Positions 54,776 to 63,723 of a stretch of 64,000 nt of DNA are shown in pieces; the stretch's first letter is position 1, and each line of letters starts with the position of its first letter. The position numbers and the translations under genes are program-made. The notes under the pieces were generated by a model. It was not told where the DNA came from, searched no databases, and saw only the letters and a program-made list of their open reading frames with translations. The stretch is from NCBI GenBank assembly GCA_024680815.1, contig JAILBQ010000033.1:1-64000 (forward strand). The letters run 5' to 3'. This stretch comes from Lachnospiraceae bacterium. GTDB taxonomy: Bacteria; Bacillota; Clostridia; Lachnospirales; Lachnospiraceae.

Positions 54776-55405
54776 ATGCAGACCGACAAAACATTTGTCA
54801 GCAGTAGCGGAACCGGCGTAGAAAAGGCTTTGGCCCAGAGTGGGCTTTTCAGTCGCACGGAGGGGCTGGCCCGAAAGGATGCAATGCATTTGAGACTTCT
54901 TTCGGAGGAAACCATGGGTATGGTCCGTTCCATTACGGAGGAATTTAATGCCATGTTCTGGATTCAGGGCGACAGAAAAAGCGCGAATGTTTTTCTGGAG
55001 GCGAGGGCTGACATGAACAGGGCGCAGCGGCGGAAGCTCATAGCGTTGTCCACCAACGGACGTAATATGGCTGTTCGGGGTGTGATGGGAAAAATACGGG
55101 AAATTGTGGAAACAGGGATTTCAGACTATGAATTGGTGAACTCTCTGCAGACAGATTACGGCACCGGTACGCTGATGTATGGTTCGATGGGTGGAAACGC
55201 GGCGGATGCCATGTCCCAGGCGGTTTTTTCCTGGTCTCTGCAGCGCTACAGGGACAATATAAAAAACGAAGAAGAAGAGCTGGCAAAAGTGGCGGTCGAT
55301 GAGCTGGAAAAATCCATTGTGGCAAATCTCGCCGATGATATTAAGGTCGGCATCCAGAAGGACAGGGTAGAGCTTTCGCTGGCAATAACATTTTCCGGAA
55401 CATAG
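54776..55405 (+). CDS. Unknown protein, possibly a degenerate GHKL ATPase / sigma regulator
   Basis: A 209-residue soluble protein of uncertain family. The stretch LRLLSEETMGMVRSITEEFNAMFWI recalls the N-box helix of GHKL serine kinases such as RsbW, and STNGRNMAVRGVMGKIRE could be a glycine loop. The usual Asn of the N-box is absent. Its position after an ECF sigma and a tiny protein suggests an anti-sigma or regulatory role. That is inference from context and weak similarity. The next gene starts six bases after the stop. Confidence 0.45.
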   Translation: MQTDKTFVSSSGTGVEKALAQSGLFSRTEGLARKDAMHLRLLSEETMGMVRSITEEFNAMFWIQGDRKSANVFLEARADMNRAQRRKLIALSTNGRNMAVRGVMGKIREIVETGISDYELVNSLQTDYGTGTLMYGSMGGNAADAMSQAVFSWSLQRYRDNIKNEEEELAKVAVDELEKSIVANLADDIKVGIQKDRVELSLAITFSGT

Positions 55406-55411
55406 TGTGTA

Positions 55412-56884
55412 ATGCTTTTTAATTCACTGGATTTTCTGATATTTCTTCCTGCAGCGTTTTGTATATATTGGGCGTCGCCTGTAAAGATTCGGGCGTACGT
55501 CCTTCTTGCGTTAAGCTATTATTTTTATTTTAATTTGAGCGGCGCCTTTACGCTGATTCTTATTTGCGTTACGGCTCTTACCTGGGGAGCTTCCTTTCTG
55601 ATTTCCGGAGCGGAATCCCCAAAGCTTAAGAAGGGTATCCTGGCGGCTGCCCTGTGTCTGTCCTTAAGCTTTCTCCTCTTTTTCAAGTATTTCAACTTTT
55701 TTTCGGAAGCCATAGCCGACGCCCTGAATTTTACGGGAATGAAAGTCCAGCCATTGACGCTGGCGCTTTTTCTGCCTGCCGGTATTTCCTTTTATACTTT
55801 TCAGGCAGTCGGATATCTTATCGATGTGGCTAAGGGAAAGATTCCGCCGGAAAAAAATCCGGCGATATACGCGCTCTTCGTTTCTTTCTTCCCACAGGTT
55901 CTGAGCGGTCCCATCGGACGCGCTGATTCCCTGCTCCCTCAGCTGAAAAGTCATAAAGCTCTGGATACCGAAGGCGCCTCCTACGGGCTCAGACTCATGC
56001 TTCTGGGATTCTTTAAAAAGCTGATAGTGGCCGATGCTCTCGGAAGATATGTGGACATCATTTTTCAGGATGTATATTCTTATTTCGGACTCACCTTTAT
56101 TGCTGCCGCGATAATGTATACATTTCAGATTTACTGCGATTTTTCCGGATATTCCGAGATTGCGCTAGGCACTGCAAGGCTTTTTAATATAGAGCTTATG
56201 ACTAATTTCCGCTCTCCTTATTGCTCCAGATCAATAAGGGAATTCTGGTCCCGGTGGCATATTTCCCTTTCCACCTGGTTTCGGGATTATGTCTATATTC
56301 CTCTCGGAGGAAGCCGTGTCGCGGTATGGAGAACAAATCTTAACCTCCTGATTACCTTTCTTGTTAGCGGACTCTGGCACGGGGCAAGCTGGACATTCAT
56401 CTTCTGGGGCGGTCTCCACGGTATCTTTCAGATTACGGAAAACGCCATCGGACGGATCAGGGGACCGGAAAAACAAAGAGATAAAAAAGAAGAAAAGTGG
56501 AACCTCATCGGTGTTGCGAAGTGGCTCCTGACCCTGGTGCTGGTTTCGATAGCCTGGATTTTTTTCAGGGCCAATTCTCTTCCTGATGCTCTGTATGTGG
56601 TGACCCATCTCCACAACGGAGTTGTGCTTCATTTTGCCAACGCATGGAAGAAAATGATGGTTGACATGACCTTAACTCCCTTCGGAATTGTCAAGCTTCT
56701 GACAGCACTTGTTGCCATTATGGTTTACGATTTTTTCTCGCTGAAGAGGGATCTTTTAAAGAAACTGGGGACTCTGAAGCTTCCGATCCGCTGGGCTGTC
56801 TATACGGCCTTTACCGTGCTTATTATCGTCGTCCGGCTGCATAACGCAGGCGGAAGGCAGACTTTTATCTATTTTAATTTCTGA
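55412..56884 (+). CDS. MBOAT-family O-acyltransferase (AlgI/DltB-like)
   Basis: A 490-residue polytopic membrane protein with ten or more hydrophobic segments. It opens MLFNSLDFLIFLPAAFCIYW, as AlgI-like proteins do, and has FFPQVLSGPIGRADSLLPQL, FWSRWHISLSTWFRDYVYIPLGGSR and the catalytic His in SGLWHGASWTFIFWGGLHG. It would pass acyl (often acetyl) groups across the membrane onto an extracellular polymer. The next gene is a likely partner. Confidence 0.92.
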   Translation: MLFNSLDFLIFLPAAFCIYWASPVKIRAYVLLALSYYFYFNLSGAFTLILICVTALTWGASFLISGAESPKLKKGILAAALCLSLSFLLFFKYFNFFSEAIADALNFTGMKVQPLTLALFLPAGISFYTFQAVGYLIDVAKGKIPPEKNPAIYALFVSFFPQVLSGPIGRADSLLPQLKSHKALDTEGASYGLRLMLLGFFKKLIVADALGRYVDIIFQDVYSYFGLTFIAAAIMYTFQIYCDFSGYSEIALGTARLFNIELMTNFRSPYCSRSIREFWSRWHISLSTWFRDYVYIPLGGSRVAVWRTNLNLLITFLVSGLWHGASWTFIFWGGLHGIFQITENAIGRIRGPEKQRDKKEEKWNLIGVAKWLLTLVLVSIAWIFFRANSLPDALYVVTHLHNGVVLHFANAWKKMMVDMTLTPFGIVKLLTALVAIMVYDFFSLKRDLLKKLGTLKLPIRWAVYTAFTVLIIVVRLHNAGGRQTFIYFNF

Positions 56885-56900
56885 TTAGAGGAAATATCGA

Positions 56901-57953
56901 ATGAAGCTGTTTCTGAAAAAATGTCTGTTATTTTTTCTGATCCTGGGGCTTATATTCGTGCCGCCCGCGATGCTCTTTGATCCCTATAATATCTTTCACT
57001 GGGAGCATATTCGGAATAACGGGGTGGAGCCGAATAAAGCTTATGTGAAGATGAAGAATGTGCTGAAAAATCCGGATCGTTTTGATTCGTTCCTCTTCGG
57101 TTCTTCCCGAATGGGCTTTTTTGACGTGGAGAAAATGGATGACGGGACATATTATGATATGGCTTATTCGGAAGGGCTTCCCGCGGAACACCTGGATAAT
57201 CTGAAGGTGATGATTTCCCGCGGTATAATTCCGAAAAATGTGACCATCGGTCTGGACGATATTTCCTATTTTGTGGAACCTTCGATGCATAAAACCCAGC
57301 TGTTCCGAAGCCCTTATCCCTGGGGACGGTCTTTAAAAGAGCAGGGGGAATTTTATTTAAAGTATTTTGATCTTATTACTATCGCCCAGTCAGCAGAGGT
57401 GGTGTTCGAACATGATGATGTGGATCCGGGATACGGGGAGAGATTATTGCGCACCGGCACCGAAAATCTGGAGATCATTTCCGAATTCAATTATGAGGAC
57501 CTGGACGCCACCTGGTGTGATTATTATGAGCCCAGAGAAAAGGTACTTGATGAAATCCGTGAACTCAAGGCGCTGTGCGGGGAATATGGCATAAACTTAA
57601 GGTTTTTCACGAATCCGATTAACGGCTATACCTACGCAAAGGATATCGCGAACGGATATTTGGTGTTTCTGGAAGAACTTTCAGAAGTAACCGATTATTA
57701 CAACTTCAGCGGTTTTAACGATATTACTCTTAATAATGCCCTGTATTATGAAACCAGCCATTTCACGCCGGAGGTTGCCGATATGGTGATTGACCGGATT
57801 TATCACGACCGGGAGGACGGCCGGCTGCTTTCTCAGGGTTTTGGATATTATGTAACCCATGATAATGTGGGAGACCTTCTGGATATACTGAAGGCGCAGG
57901 CGGTGAACTTCGATCTGCCGGTAAATACATATCCCGACGTCACGTCTCCGTGA
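56901..57953 (+). CDS. Membrane-anchored SGNH-like partner of the MBOAT protein
   Basis: A 350-residue protein with an N-terminal membrane helix (~7-27). FLFGSSRMGFFDVEKM is the nucleophile region of SGNH/DltD-like proteins, and ALYYETSHFTPEVADMVIDRIY near the C-terminus carries the expected acidic residue and His. Pairs of MBOAT and SGNH proteins O-acylate surface glycans. The gene follows by 16 bp and ends the operon. Confidence 0.78.
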   Translation: MKLFLKKCLLFFLILGLIFVPPAMLFDPYNIFHWEHIRNNGVEPNKAYVKMKNVLKNPDRFDSFLFGSSRMGFFDVEKMDDGTYYDMAYSEGLPAEHLDNLKVMISRGIIPKNVTIGLDDISYFVEPSMHKTQLFRSPYPWGRSLKEQGEFYLKYFDLITIAQSAEVVFEHDDVDPGYGERLLRTGTENLEIISEFNYEDLDATWCDYYEPREKVLDEIRELKALCGEYGINLRFFTNPINGYTYAKDIANGYLVFLEELSEVTDYYNFSGFNDITLNNALYYETSHFTPEVADMVIDRIYHDREDGRLLSQGFGYYVTHDNVGDLLDILKAQAVNFDLPVNTYPDVTSP

Positions 57954-57983
57954 GCGTTTCCAACGAAATGTAGTAATTTTTGG

Positions 57984-58012
57984 TTTACAAAACACAAAAT
58001 GTATGATATTAT
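57984..58012 (+). promoter_or_regulatory. Promoter of the secreted amidase gene
   Basis: TTTACA (57984-57989), 17 bp, TATTAT (58007-58012) with a TGA extension. GGTTTACAAA occurs here and again at 58048-58057, with GGTTACATAA between them, possibly a regulator site. Confidence 0.65.
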
Positions 58013-58087
58013 TGCCGGGATAGGTTACATAATCTATTGAAATAAATGGTTTACAAATAATTCAAGAAGACGATTCGGGAGAAGGAA

Positions 58088-61000
58088 ATGGGAAAGGGAA
58101 AGCGAATCAGGAAGTTATTATCTATTCTGTTAGCAATCAGCTTATGCTTCGGGGGAGCGGGAACGGCATTCGGCGAACCGGTCGATCCTGCACCGGCGGA
58201 GAACGGCGAAGTCTTCGAGGAGACAGTCAGCCCTGATGAAGCGTTGGAAAACGAGGTGCCTTCCGAAGTAAATTTACCCCAGACCGGGGAGCCGGGAGAA
58301 GGGGCTGAAGGGTCGCAAACCGTTTCAGACGGGGAAGCACCGCAAACCGTTTCAGACGGGGAAGCGCCGAAAACCGTTTCAGACGGGGAAGCACCGGTAA
58401 CCGTATCAGGAGGGGAAGCACCGGGTAGTGTTTCGGGAGAAGAAGTTCCGGAAACTGTTTCGGGAGAAGAGGTTCTTCAGGAAACGGTTTCAGAGACGTC
58501 TGTTCCTTCGGAAAATGCCGCGGAAATCCTGAGCGCGAACGAAGCAGAGACACTTTCGGGAAATGTATTTTACGTATCGGTGAGCTTTGATGCACCGGCT
58601 GAGGAGCTTCTGACGGTTTCCTGCGACGGATCGGAACGGGCGGTTCCGGAGGTCCGAAATGTCAGATTCTATCCTGCAGATGCAGTTGAAAAGTACGGCT
58701 ACAAAATTTATTACAGCTATACGGCAAGCGGAAATACCGTTTCAGGTCAGAATGTGCCGAAGTTCCGGGAACCCGGGGAATATCTGATATCAGTGAACGC
58801 TCTCAGTTCCAACGGCACGGCGGCAAAAATAAGTTCCAACGACGCTACGAACGGAAGAGAGTATAAGGAATTTGTCTTTAAGATTACCGCAGCGGCGGCC
58901 GAGTCTCCGGCGGAGGAGCCGTTAAGCAGAAACTCGCTGGCTTCGCCGAAGAGCCTGAAGGCCACGATTAATTCCAATTTTTCCGTAAAGCTGAGATGGA
59001 AGGGTGTTACCAGCTATACCTCCGGGGGTTCCAGCAAGGGGGTTAAAACCGGATATCTTGTTTACAGATATGACAGGAACGGTGTCTGGAAGAAGCTTAC
59101 CGGGGAGCCCGTTACGTCCAAATCTTTCACAGATGCTACAACAAATGCGGATAACGCGGGATTTATTTACAGAGTGGCGGCCTACGGCTATGATTCATCG
59201 CGGAAGGAGGGCGCCGGCGAATTCGCGTATATCATGTGTACACCCACGGCAATCGCGGCAAGCTCCTTCGGAGATTACGAGGGCTTTGAATTTGAATTTA
59301 TCAATGTGGGCGCAACCTCCTACACGATTGATTCCTATACAAATAAAAAGAATATCAAAACCCAGGTTGTATCAGCGGATTCACTGAAATCGGTTATTGT
59401 GAAGGACAGCCAGGACAGTCTGATCTTTACGGACAGGAGCTTAAGCGGTAACGAAAACAGGAAGCTTAAAATGAATTACCGTGTTAAGGCAAACGAAGTC
59501 CTGCTTTATGATGACGGGAAACAGATAACTGTTCCCGCGACGGGCTATTCGTCGGTTGTGGGCGCGAAGCTTCAGGCTGCGGCACCGCTGCTTACGTCGA
59601 TTTCGTCACCCGATTATATGAGTGTAGACCTGAGCTTCAGTGAAAATTCCGCGGTTTCGGAAAGTGACAAGAACGACTCCTATGTGATTTACAGATCCAC
59701 TAATCGCGGAAAGAGCTACAAAAAGGTGGTCACGATCAAGGCTAAGCAGATAGCTTCTCTTTTGAGTAAAGGTACCCTTACCTATGCTTCCGGAACATAT
59801 ACATACCATTTCACAAATGTGGCGCCGGAAGCGACCTATTACTACAAGCTTCAGGTTGTGGACAACAAGATAGGCAGTGCTCTGAGCAAACCGCTTAACA
59901 TTACGCCGCATCTGACGGATGTTACGGCCATACGCTATATTCCCAAAACTACCAAATCCTCTGTGGTTTCGGTAAATACGGTAGAGGGCGCAAAGGCATA
60001 CATGGTCTATTATGTCCGGATAGACAACGGATCTTCACCGGATGCTGCTGCTCTCAGAAAGAAGTTCAAAGGGAACGGAGTCAAGAAAAAGAAGGTCAGT
60101 GTCAAAAATAATTCGGGAACTTCGGTACAGCTGAGTGTGACGGGGCTCAAAAACGGCTATACCTATGCATTTTATGTGGATCCCATCAGGACGAACGAAA
60201 GGAAGTCACTGGATATCAATCCGGAGAAGGTGGTGTTCGCTACGGGAACGGTTATGCCCGGTGCCCCCACTGTGAAATCCGGGGTGACTTCGCTTAAGAA
60301 AATTTACTTTACATTCTCAAAGGTCGGAGGAGCGACAGGGTATTACGTGGAATACAGTACCGATCCGAACTTCAAGACCGGAGAGGGGAGCTACAAATAC
60401 GTTGACAAGAAGAATTATTCTTCGATTTACAATAAGCGGAAGGTGAGTATAGATGTGGATCCGGGCATTACTTATTATTTCCGGGTTACACCTTACCTTT
60501 CCTCAAAAAACAACAAATCTTATGACGGCTACGGTTATGGAACCAGGGGTGTAACGAGTGATGTGGTCGATGAATTCGGCCGTCCTTACGCGGTCAAGAA
60601 TCTGAAGGCCGTATATTACAGCGGTATAAGCGCCAACGCGAAGCTTACCTGGGAAAACAACAGCAAGAATAAAGGAACCAAGATTTCCGGCTATATGGTG
60701 GAGCGATCGCTTTACAGTTACAGTACCTCGACGAAAAAGTACGACAAGCTTATCAACACAACGGTACTGGTGGGCTTAAAGGACGGGAAGACCAAGACTG
60801 AGTATAAGGACAGCACTCAGAATCAGATCCCCTTCGATACCATGGCGATTTATACCGTTTATCCGGTTTATAAGTCAGACAGGACTAATGCCGGGGATGG
60901 CGGCTATGTCAAGGGCGTGGGAAAAGAGGTGAAATATATGAATATTACCTCGATGAAGTTCTCCAGCTCAAAATATAAGGTTAAAACCGGGGAAAGCACG

Positions 61001-61828
61001 GCTACATCCCTGAAATTAAATCCTTCCAAGTTTGTTACCAATAAAGAGGTGGAATACGAGCTGCACAGTGATGATTATACCGACAGTCAGATTAAGAAGT
61101 ATGTCAAGGTTAATTCCTCAGGAAAGCTTACCGGAATCAAGGAGTATTCCTCAAAGCACGGAATTTACCTCTATGCTTATTCCAAAAACGACAGATCCAT
61201 TTACTGCAGCACAAAGGTTATCGTAAATAAGGGGGATTCCAAAAAATCCGAAGAACCTTCGGACGGAAAAGACCTTGTGGTATGTATTGATCCGGGACAC
61301 GGAGGATCGGACGCCGGGGCTACAGCCGGCGGTGTGAAGGAGAAGGACCTCAATCTTGAATATGCGAAGAAGATAGGAGGATACCTTGAGGACTACGGCG
61401 CAAAGGTATATTACACAAGAACTTCGGATACCTATGTCGGACTGACGGACCGGACTGATTACGCAAAGAGCAAGGGATGCAACCTGTTTATAAGTATTCA
61501 TATGAACAGCGGAAGCTCTTCCGCCAGCGGAACTGAGGTCTACTATTCCATCACAAGCTATGGAAGACCTACGCTGGCAGCGAATATTTCCAAGGCGGTC
61601 TCCGGTGAGCTGGGAATCGGAAACCGCGGAGCGAAGGTCCGGCAGGGAGACAACGGAGACTACTATTCGGTCATAAGAACCTCTGCGGCCAAGGGAATAC
61701 CCGGACTTATCGTCGAGCACGGATTTATTACGAACGATACCGACAGAGCCCGTCTTACAGATTCCGGACGTATGAAGGATGCAGCCAAGGCAGAAGCCAA
61801 AGCCATCGTGAACTACTGGAAAAAATAA
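58088..61828 (+). CDS. Large secreted N-acetylmuramoyl-L-alanine amidase
   Basis: A 1246-residue surface protein. A signal peptide (~1-29) is followed by a Glu/Ser/Thr-rich stalk with nine-residue repeats of the type TVSDGEAPx (~78-130) and a long array of Fn3-like beta domains (~290-960, for example KSLKATINSNFSVKLRWKGV). A Big_2-like Ig domain precedes a C-terminal amidase_3 domain (~1058-1246). Zinc and catalytic residues are visible in CIDPGHGGSDAGA, LNLEYAKKI, FISIHMNS and IVEHGFITND. It cuts the stem peptide from muramic acid. RBS GGGAGAAGGAA is strong. No LPxTG motif was seen. Confidence 0.9.
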   Translation: MGKGKRIRKLLSILLAISLCFGGAGTAFGEPVDPAPAENGEVFEETVSPDEALENEVPSEVNLPQTGEPGEGAEGSQTVSDGEAPQTVSDGEAPKTVSDGEAPVTVSGGEAPGSVSGEEVPETVSGEEVLQETVSETSVPSENAAEILSANEAETLSGNVFYVSVSFDAPAEELLTVSCDGSERAVPEVRNVRFYPADAVEKYGYKIYYSYTASGNTVSGQNVPKFREPGEYLISVNALSSNGTAAKISSNDATNGREYKEFVFKITAAAAESPAEEPLSRNSLASPKSLKATINSNFSVKLRWKGVTSYTSGGSSKGVKTGYLVYRYDRNGVWKKLTGEPVTSKSFTDATTNADNAGFIYRVAAYGYDSSRKEGAGEFAYIMCTPTAIAASSFGDYEGFEFEFINVGATSYTIDSYTNKKNIKTQVVSADSLKSVIVKDSQDSLIFTDRSLSGNENRKLKMNYRVKANEVLLYDDGKQITVPATGYSSVVGAKLQAAAPLLTSISSPDYMSVDLSFSENSAVSESDKNDSYVIYRSTNRGKSYKKVVTIKAKQIASLLSKGTLTYASGTYTYHFTNVAPEATYYYKLQVVDNKIGSALSKPLNITPHLTDVTAIRYIPKTTKSSVVSVNTVEGAKAYMVYYVRIDNGSSPDAAALRKKFKGNGVKKKKVSVKNNSGTSVQLSVTGLKNGYTYAFYVDPIRTNERKSLDINPEKVVFATGTVMPGAPTVKSGVTSLKKIYFTFSKVGGATGYYVEYSTDPNFKTGEGSYKYVDKKNYSSIYNKRKVSIDVDPGITYYFRVTPYLSSKNNKSYDGYGYGTRGVTSDVVDEFGRPYAVKNLKAVYYSGISANAKLTWENNSKNKGTKISGYMVERSLYSYSTSTKKYDKLINTTVLVGLKDGKTKTEYKDSTQNQIPFDTMAIYTVYPVYKSDRTNAGDGGYVKGVGKEVKYMNITSMKFSSSKYKVKTGESTATSLKLNPSKFVTNKEVEYELHSDDYTDSQIKKYVKVNSSGKLTGIKEYSSKHGIYLYAYSKNDRSIYCSTKVIVNKGDSKKSEEPSDGKDLVVCIDPGHGGSDAGATAGGVKEKDLNLEYAKKIGGYLEDYGAKVYYTRTSDTYVGLTDRTDYAKSKGCNLFISIHMNSGSSSASGTEVYYSITSYGRPTLAANISKAVSGELGIGNRGAKVRQGDNGDYYSVIRTSAAKGIPGLIVEHGFITNDTDRARLTDSGRMKDAAKAEAKAIVNYWKK
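58322..58456 (+). repeat. Five in-frame 27-bp tandem repeats in the amidase gene
   Basis: Units begin GTTTCAGACGGGGAAGC and code nine residues each. The first three are nearly identical and the later ones diverge. Copy number could vary and alter stalk length without breaking the frame. Confidence 0.85.
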
Positions 61829-61855
61829 TGCAGTGCCGTTAACAGGAGAAAAGCC

Positions 61856-62590
61856 ATGAAGAAAAAAATTACAGTCGGAGTGATCATCGCTCTGGTGATT
61901 GCCTTTGCGGTGGTGCGGTTCTCCTGCGGAGGGAATAAAAAAGACGGACAGCAGGATGCCGAAGAAGAAATAATCGACGGCGAAGCCGGAGAAGATGAAC
62001 AGGAGGATAGCGCGGCAGCACCGGAAGAAGCCGGTGACGGCGGAGAAACGGAAGAGGACGAGGAAGAACTCCCGATGCTGACGGAAGAGGAGGCAACCGT
62101 ACTCGTTGAAGAAAAACTCGAAGGAATAAAATGCGAGGCCGTATTCAACGATGAAGCGGAGATTGACGGAAAGATCTACTATACTTACACGGTACTGGAC
62201 GAAAACGGGGAAGAAATCGATCAGATGCTTGCTGTGTCAGGTTTTTCCGGGGAGGTGTCCGTCTACGACATTTTAAAAAATACAGTTTCCGACTATTCCG
62301 GGTTTGTATATTTTGATGCCGAAAAAGATGTTCCGGTGAATTGGGAGGGGAGCTTTACAAACGGGAAGCTCAAGTGTATATTGGAACCGTCATCGGAAAA
62401 TATGTTCGAGTTTACCCTCTCCGGCGGAAAGGAATTTGTCGGAGTGGCCGCAGCGGAAGGAAGAGTGGCGGAGTATTCGGATGACAGCCTCGGGCTTAAA
62501 TTTACCATGGACGGGAAAAAGCTGACAATTGAAGACATATCCGGAAAAAGCGGATATGCGGGAACATATGCGAAAGGAGAAAACAAATGA
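61856..62590 (+). CDS. Anchored acidic extracellular protein, unknown function
   Basis: A 244-residue protein. One N-terminal helix (~4-20) followed by RFSCGGNKK might be an uncleaved anchor or a weak lipobox. An extremely acidic linker (~30-80) precedes a beta-rich domain (YYTYTVLDENGEEIDQML, FTLSGGKEFVGVAAAEGRVAEY). The family was not recognised. It lies 27 bp after the amidase gene and overlaps the next secreted glycosidase gene by four bases, so it probably acts at the wall. Confidence 0.7.
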   Translation: MKKKITVGVIIALVIAFAVVRFSCGGNKKDGQQDAEEEIIDGEAGEDEQEDSAAAPEEAGDGGETEEDEEELPMLTEEEATVLVEEKLEGIKCEAVFNDEAEIDGKIYYTYTVLDENGEEIDQMLAVSGFSGEVSVYDILKNTVSDYSGFVYFDAEKDVPVNWEGSFTNGKLKCILEPSSENMFEFTLSGGKEFVGVAAAEGRVAEYSDDSLGLKFTMDGKKLTIEDISGKSGYAGTYAKGENK

Positions 62591-63576
62591 GTTTTTTTAA
62601 GAAACTGGCCGCCCTGATGCTTTCGGCCCTGGTTTTTGCGGGGAGCTTTGCACCGGTTCAGGCTTTTGCCGCTCCGGCTCCGTCCGGGTTTAAGGGGGTC
62701 TGGATTTCCTATCTGGATATTCAGGCTCGTTTAAAGGGACAGCCTCAGGAAAATTTTGACTCGATCTTCGGCGCTATGTGTGACAAGGCGGCGGCTCAGG
62801 GTTGCAATGCCCTGGTTGTGCATGTCCGCTCACACAATGATGCCATTTATCCTTCAGGGATATATCCCTGGAGCACGGTGATGCTTAACGGAAATCCGGG
62901 CTTTGATCCCCTTGCGGATATGGTTTCGATAGCGCATGGAAAAGGGCTGCAGTTCCATGCCTGGATAAATCCCTACGGTTACAGGAACGGTGTCATTGCA
63001 GGGAATCCGGCGCTGGCCACAAATGAGAATGTTGTTGCCGGAGTGCAGGAAATTATTGCGAATTATCCGGTGGACGGAATTCATTTTGATGATTATTTCC
63101 CTCCTCTCGGTGCGGCGGTTATGAATCAGATGGTTTCCTCCGTACACGGCGTGTGTGAGGCTTCCGGAAAAGTATTCGGTATTTCTCCTCAGGGTAATAT
63201 AGATAATAACCGTGCCATGGGAGCTGACATTGATACCTGGCTTTCCAACCCGGGATATGTGGACTATTTATGCCCGCAGATTTACTGGACAGATCATTAT
63301 GGAGCCGCAGGTAATGTTGCCATGTATTCCACAAGGCTTGCAGCCTGGAAAGCTCTTGATAAGGCAGGAATCCCGCTTTATGTAGGTCTCGCGGCGTACA
63401 GAGCGGGCTCACCCATTGCCTCCGATCCGGGCTGGGGGCTTTCAAACACAAACCTTGCGACACAGGTTGACCAGGCACGTGCAAACGGCTACAGCGGATA
63501 TATCATCTACAGCTACAGTTCGCTGGAAAGTCCTCTTGCGGCGTCGGAGCTTGCGGGATTGGCTTCCAGGGGATGA
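62587..63576 (+). CDS. Secreted GHL10-type glycoside hydrolase-like protein
   Basis: A 329-residue protein with a clear signal peptide (~1-28, ending AFA). The mature part starts FKGVWISYLDIQARL and has NALVVHVRSHNDAIYPS, FHAWINPYGYRNG, VDGIHFDDYFPP (likely catalytic acid) and YLCPQIYWTDHYG. These are hallmarks of the GHL10 (DUF187-like) family, thought to act on glycans, in some cases denuded peptidoglycan. It closes a group of three wall-directed genes and is followed by a terminator. Confidence 0.87.
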   Translation: MSFFKKLAALMLSALVFAGSFAPVQAFAAPAPSGFKGVWISYLDIQARLKGQPQENFDSIFGAMCDKAAAQGCNALVVHVRSHNDAIYPSGIYPWSTVMLNGNPGFDPLADMVSIAHGKGLQFHAWINPYGYRNGVIAGNPALATNENVVAGVQEIIANYPVDGIHFDDYFPPLGAAVMNQMVSSVHGVCEASGKVFGISPQGNIDNNRAMGADIDTWLSNPGYVDYLCPQIYWTDHYGAAGNVAMYSTRLAAWKALDKAGIPLYVGLAAYRAGSPIASDPGWGLSNTNLATQVDQARANGYSGYIIYSYSSLESPLAASELAGLASRG

Positions 63577-63610
63577 AATAGTATTAATAATAATATCGGT
63601 TGGACAACGG

Positions 63611-63640
63611 AGTCTGCGGGGCTTTTCCCGCAGACTTTAT
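63611..63640 (+). terminator. Intrinsic terminator after the glycosidase gene
   Basis: AGTCTGCGGG (63611-63620) and CCCGCAGACT (63627-63636) form a perfect ten-bp stem, followed by TTATT. Confidence 0.8.
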
Positions 63641-63723
63641 TGTGCTATACTATTAAAACATCGTCCGTAATTGTATGATCATGTGATTGACTGTTTGCAG
63701 GCGGGGTGAAAAGGAAAGATACC

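Noticed and set aside
58322-58456. CRISPR-like array
   Set aside because: The 27-bp repeats are contiguous, without spacers, and in frame inside a coding sequence.
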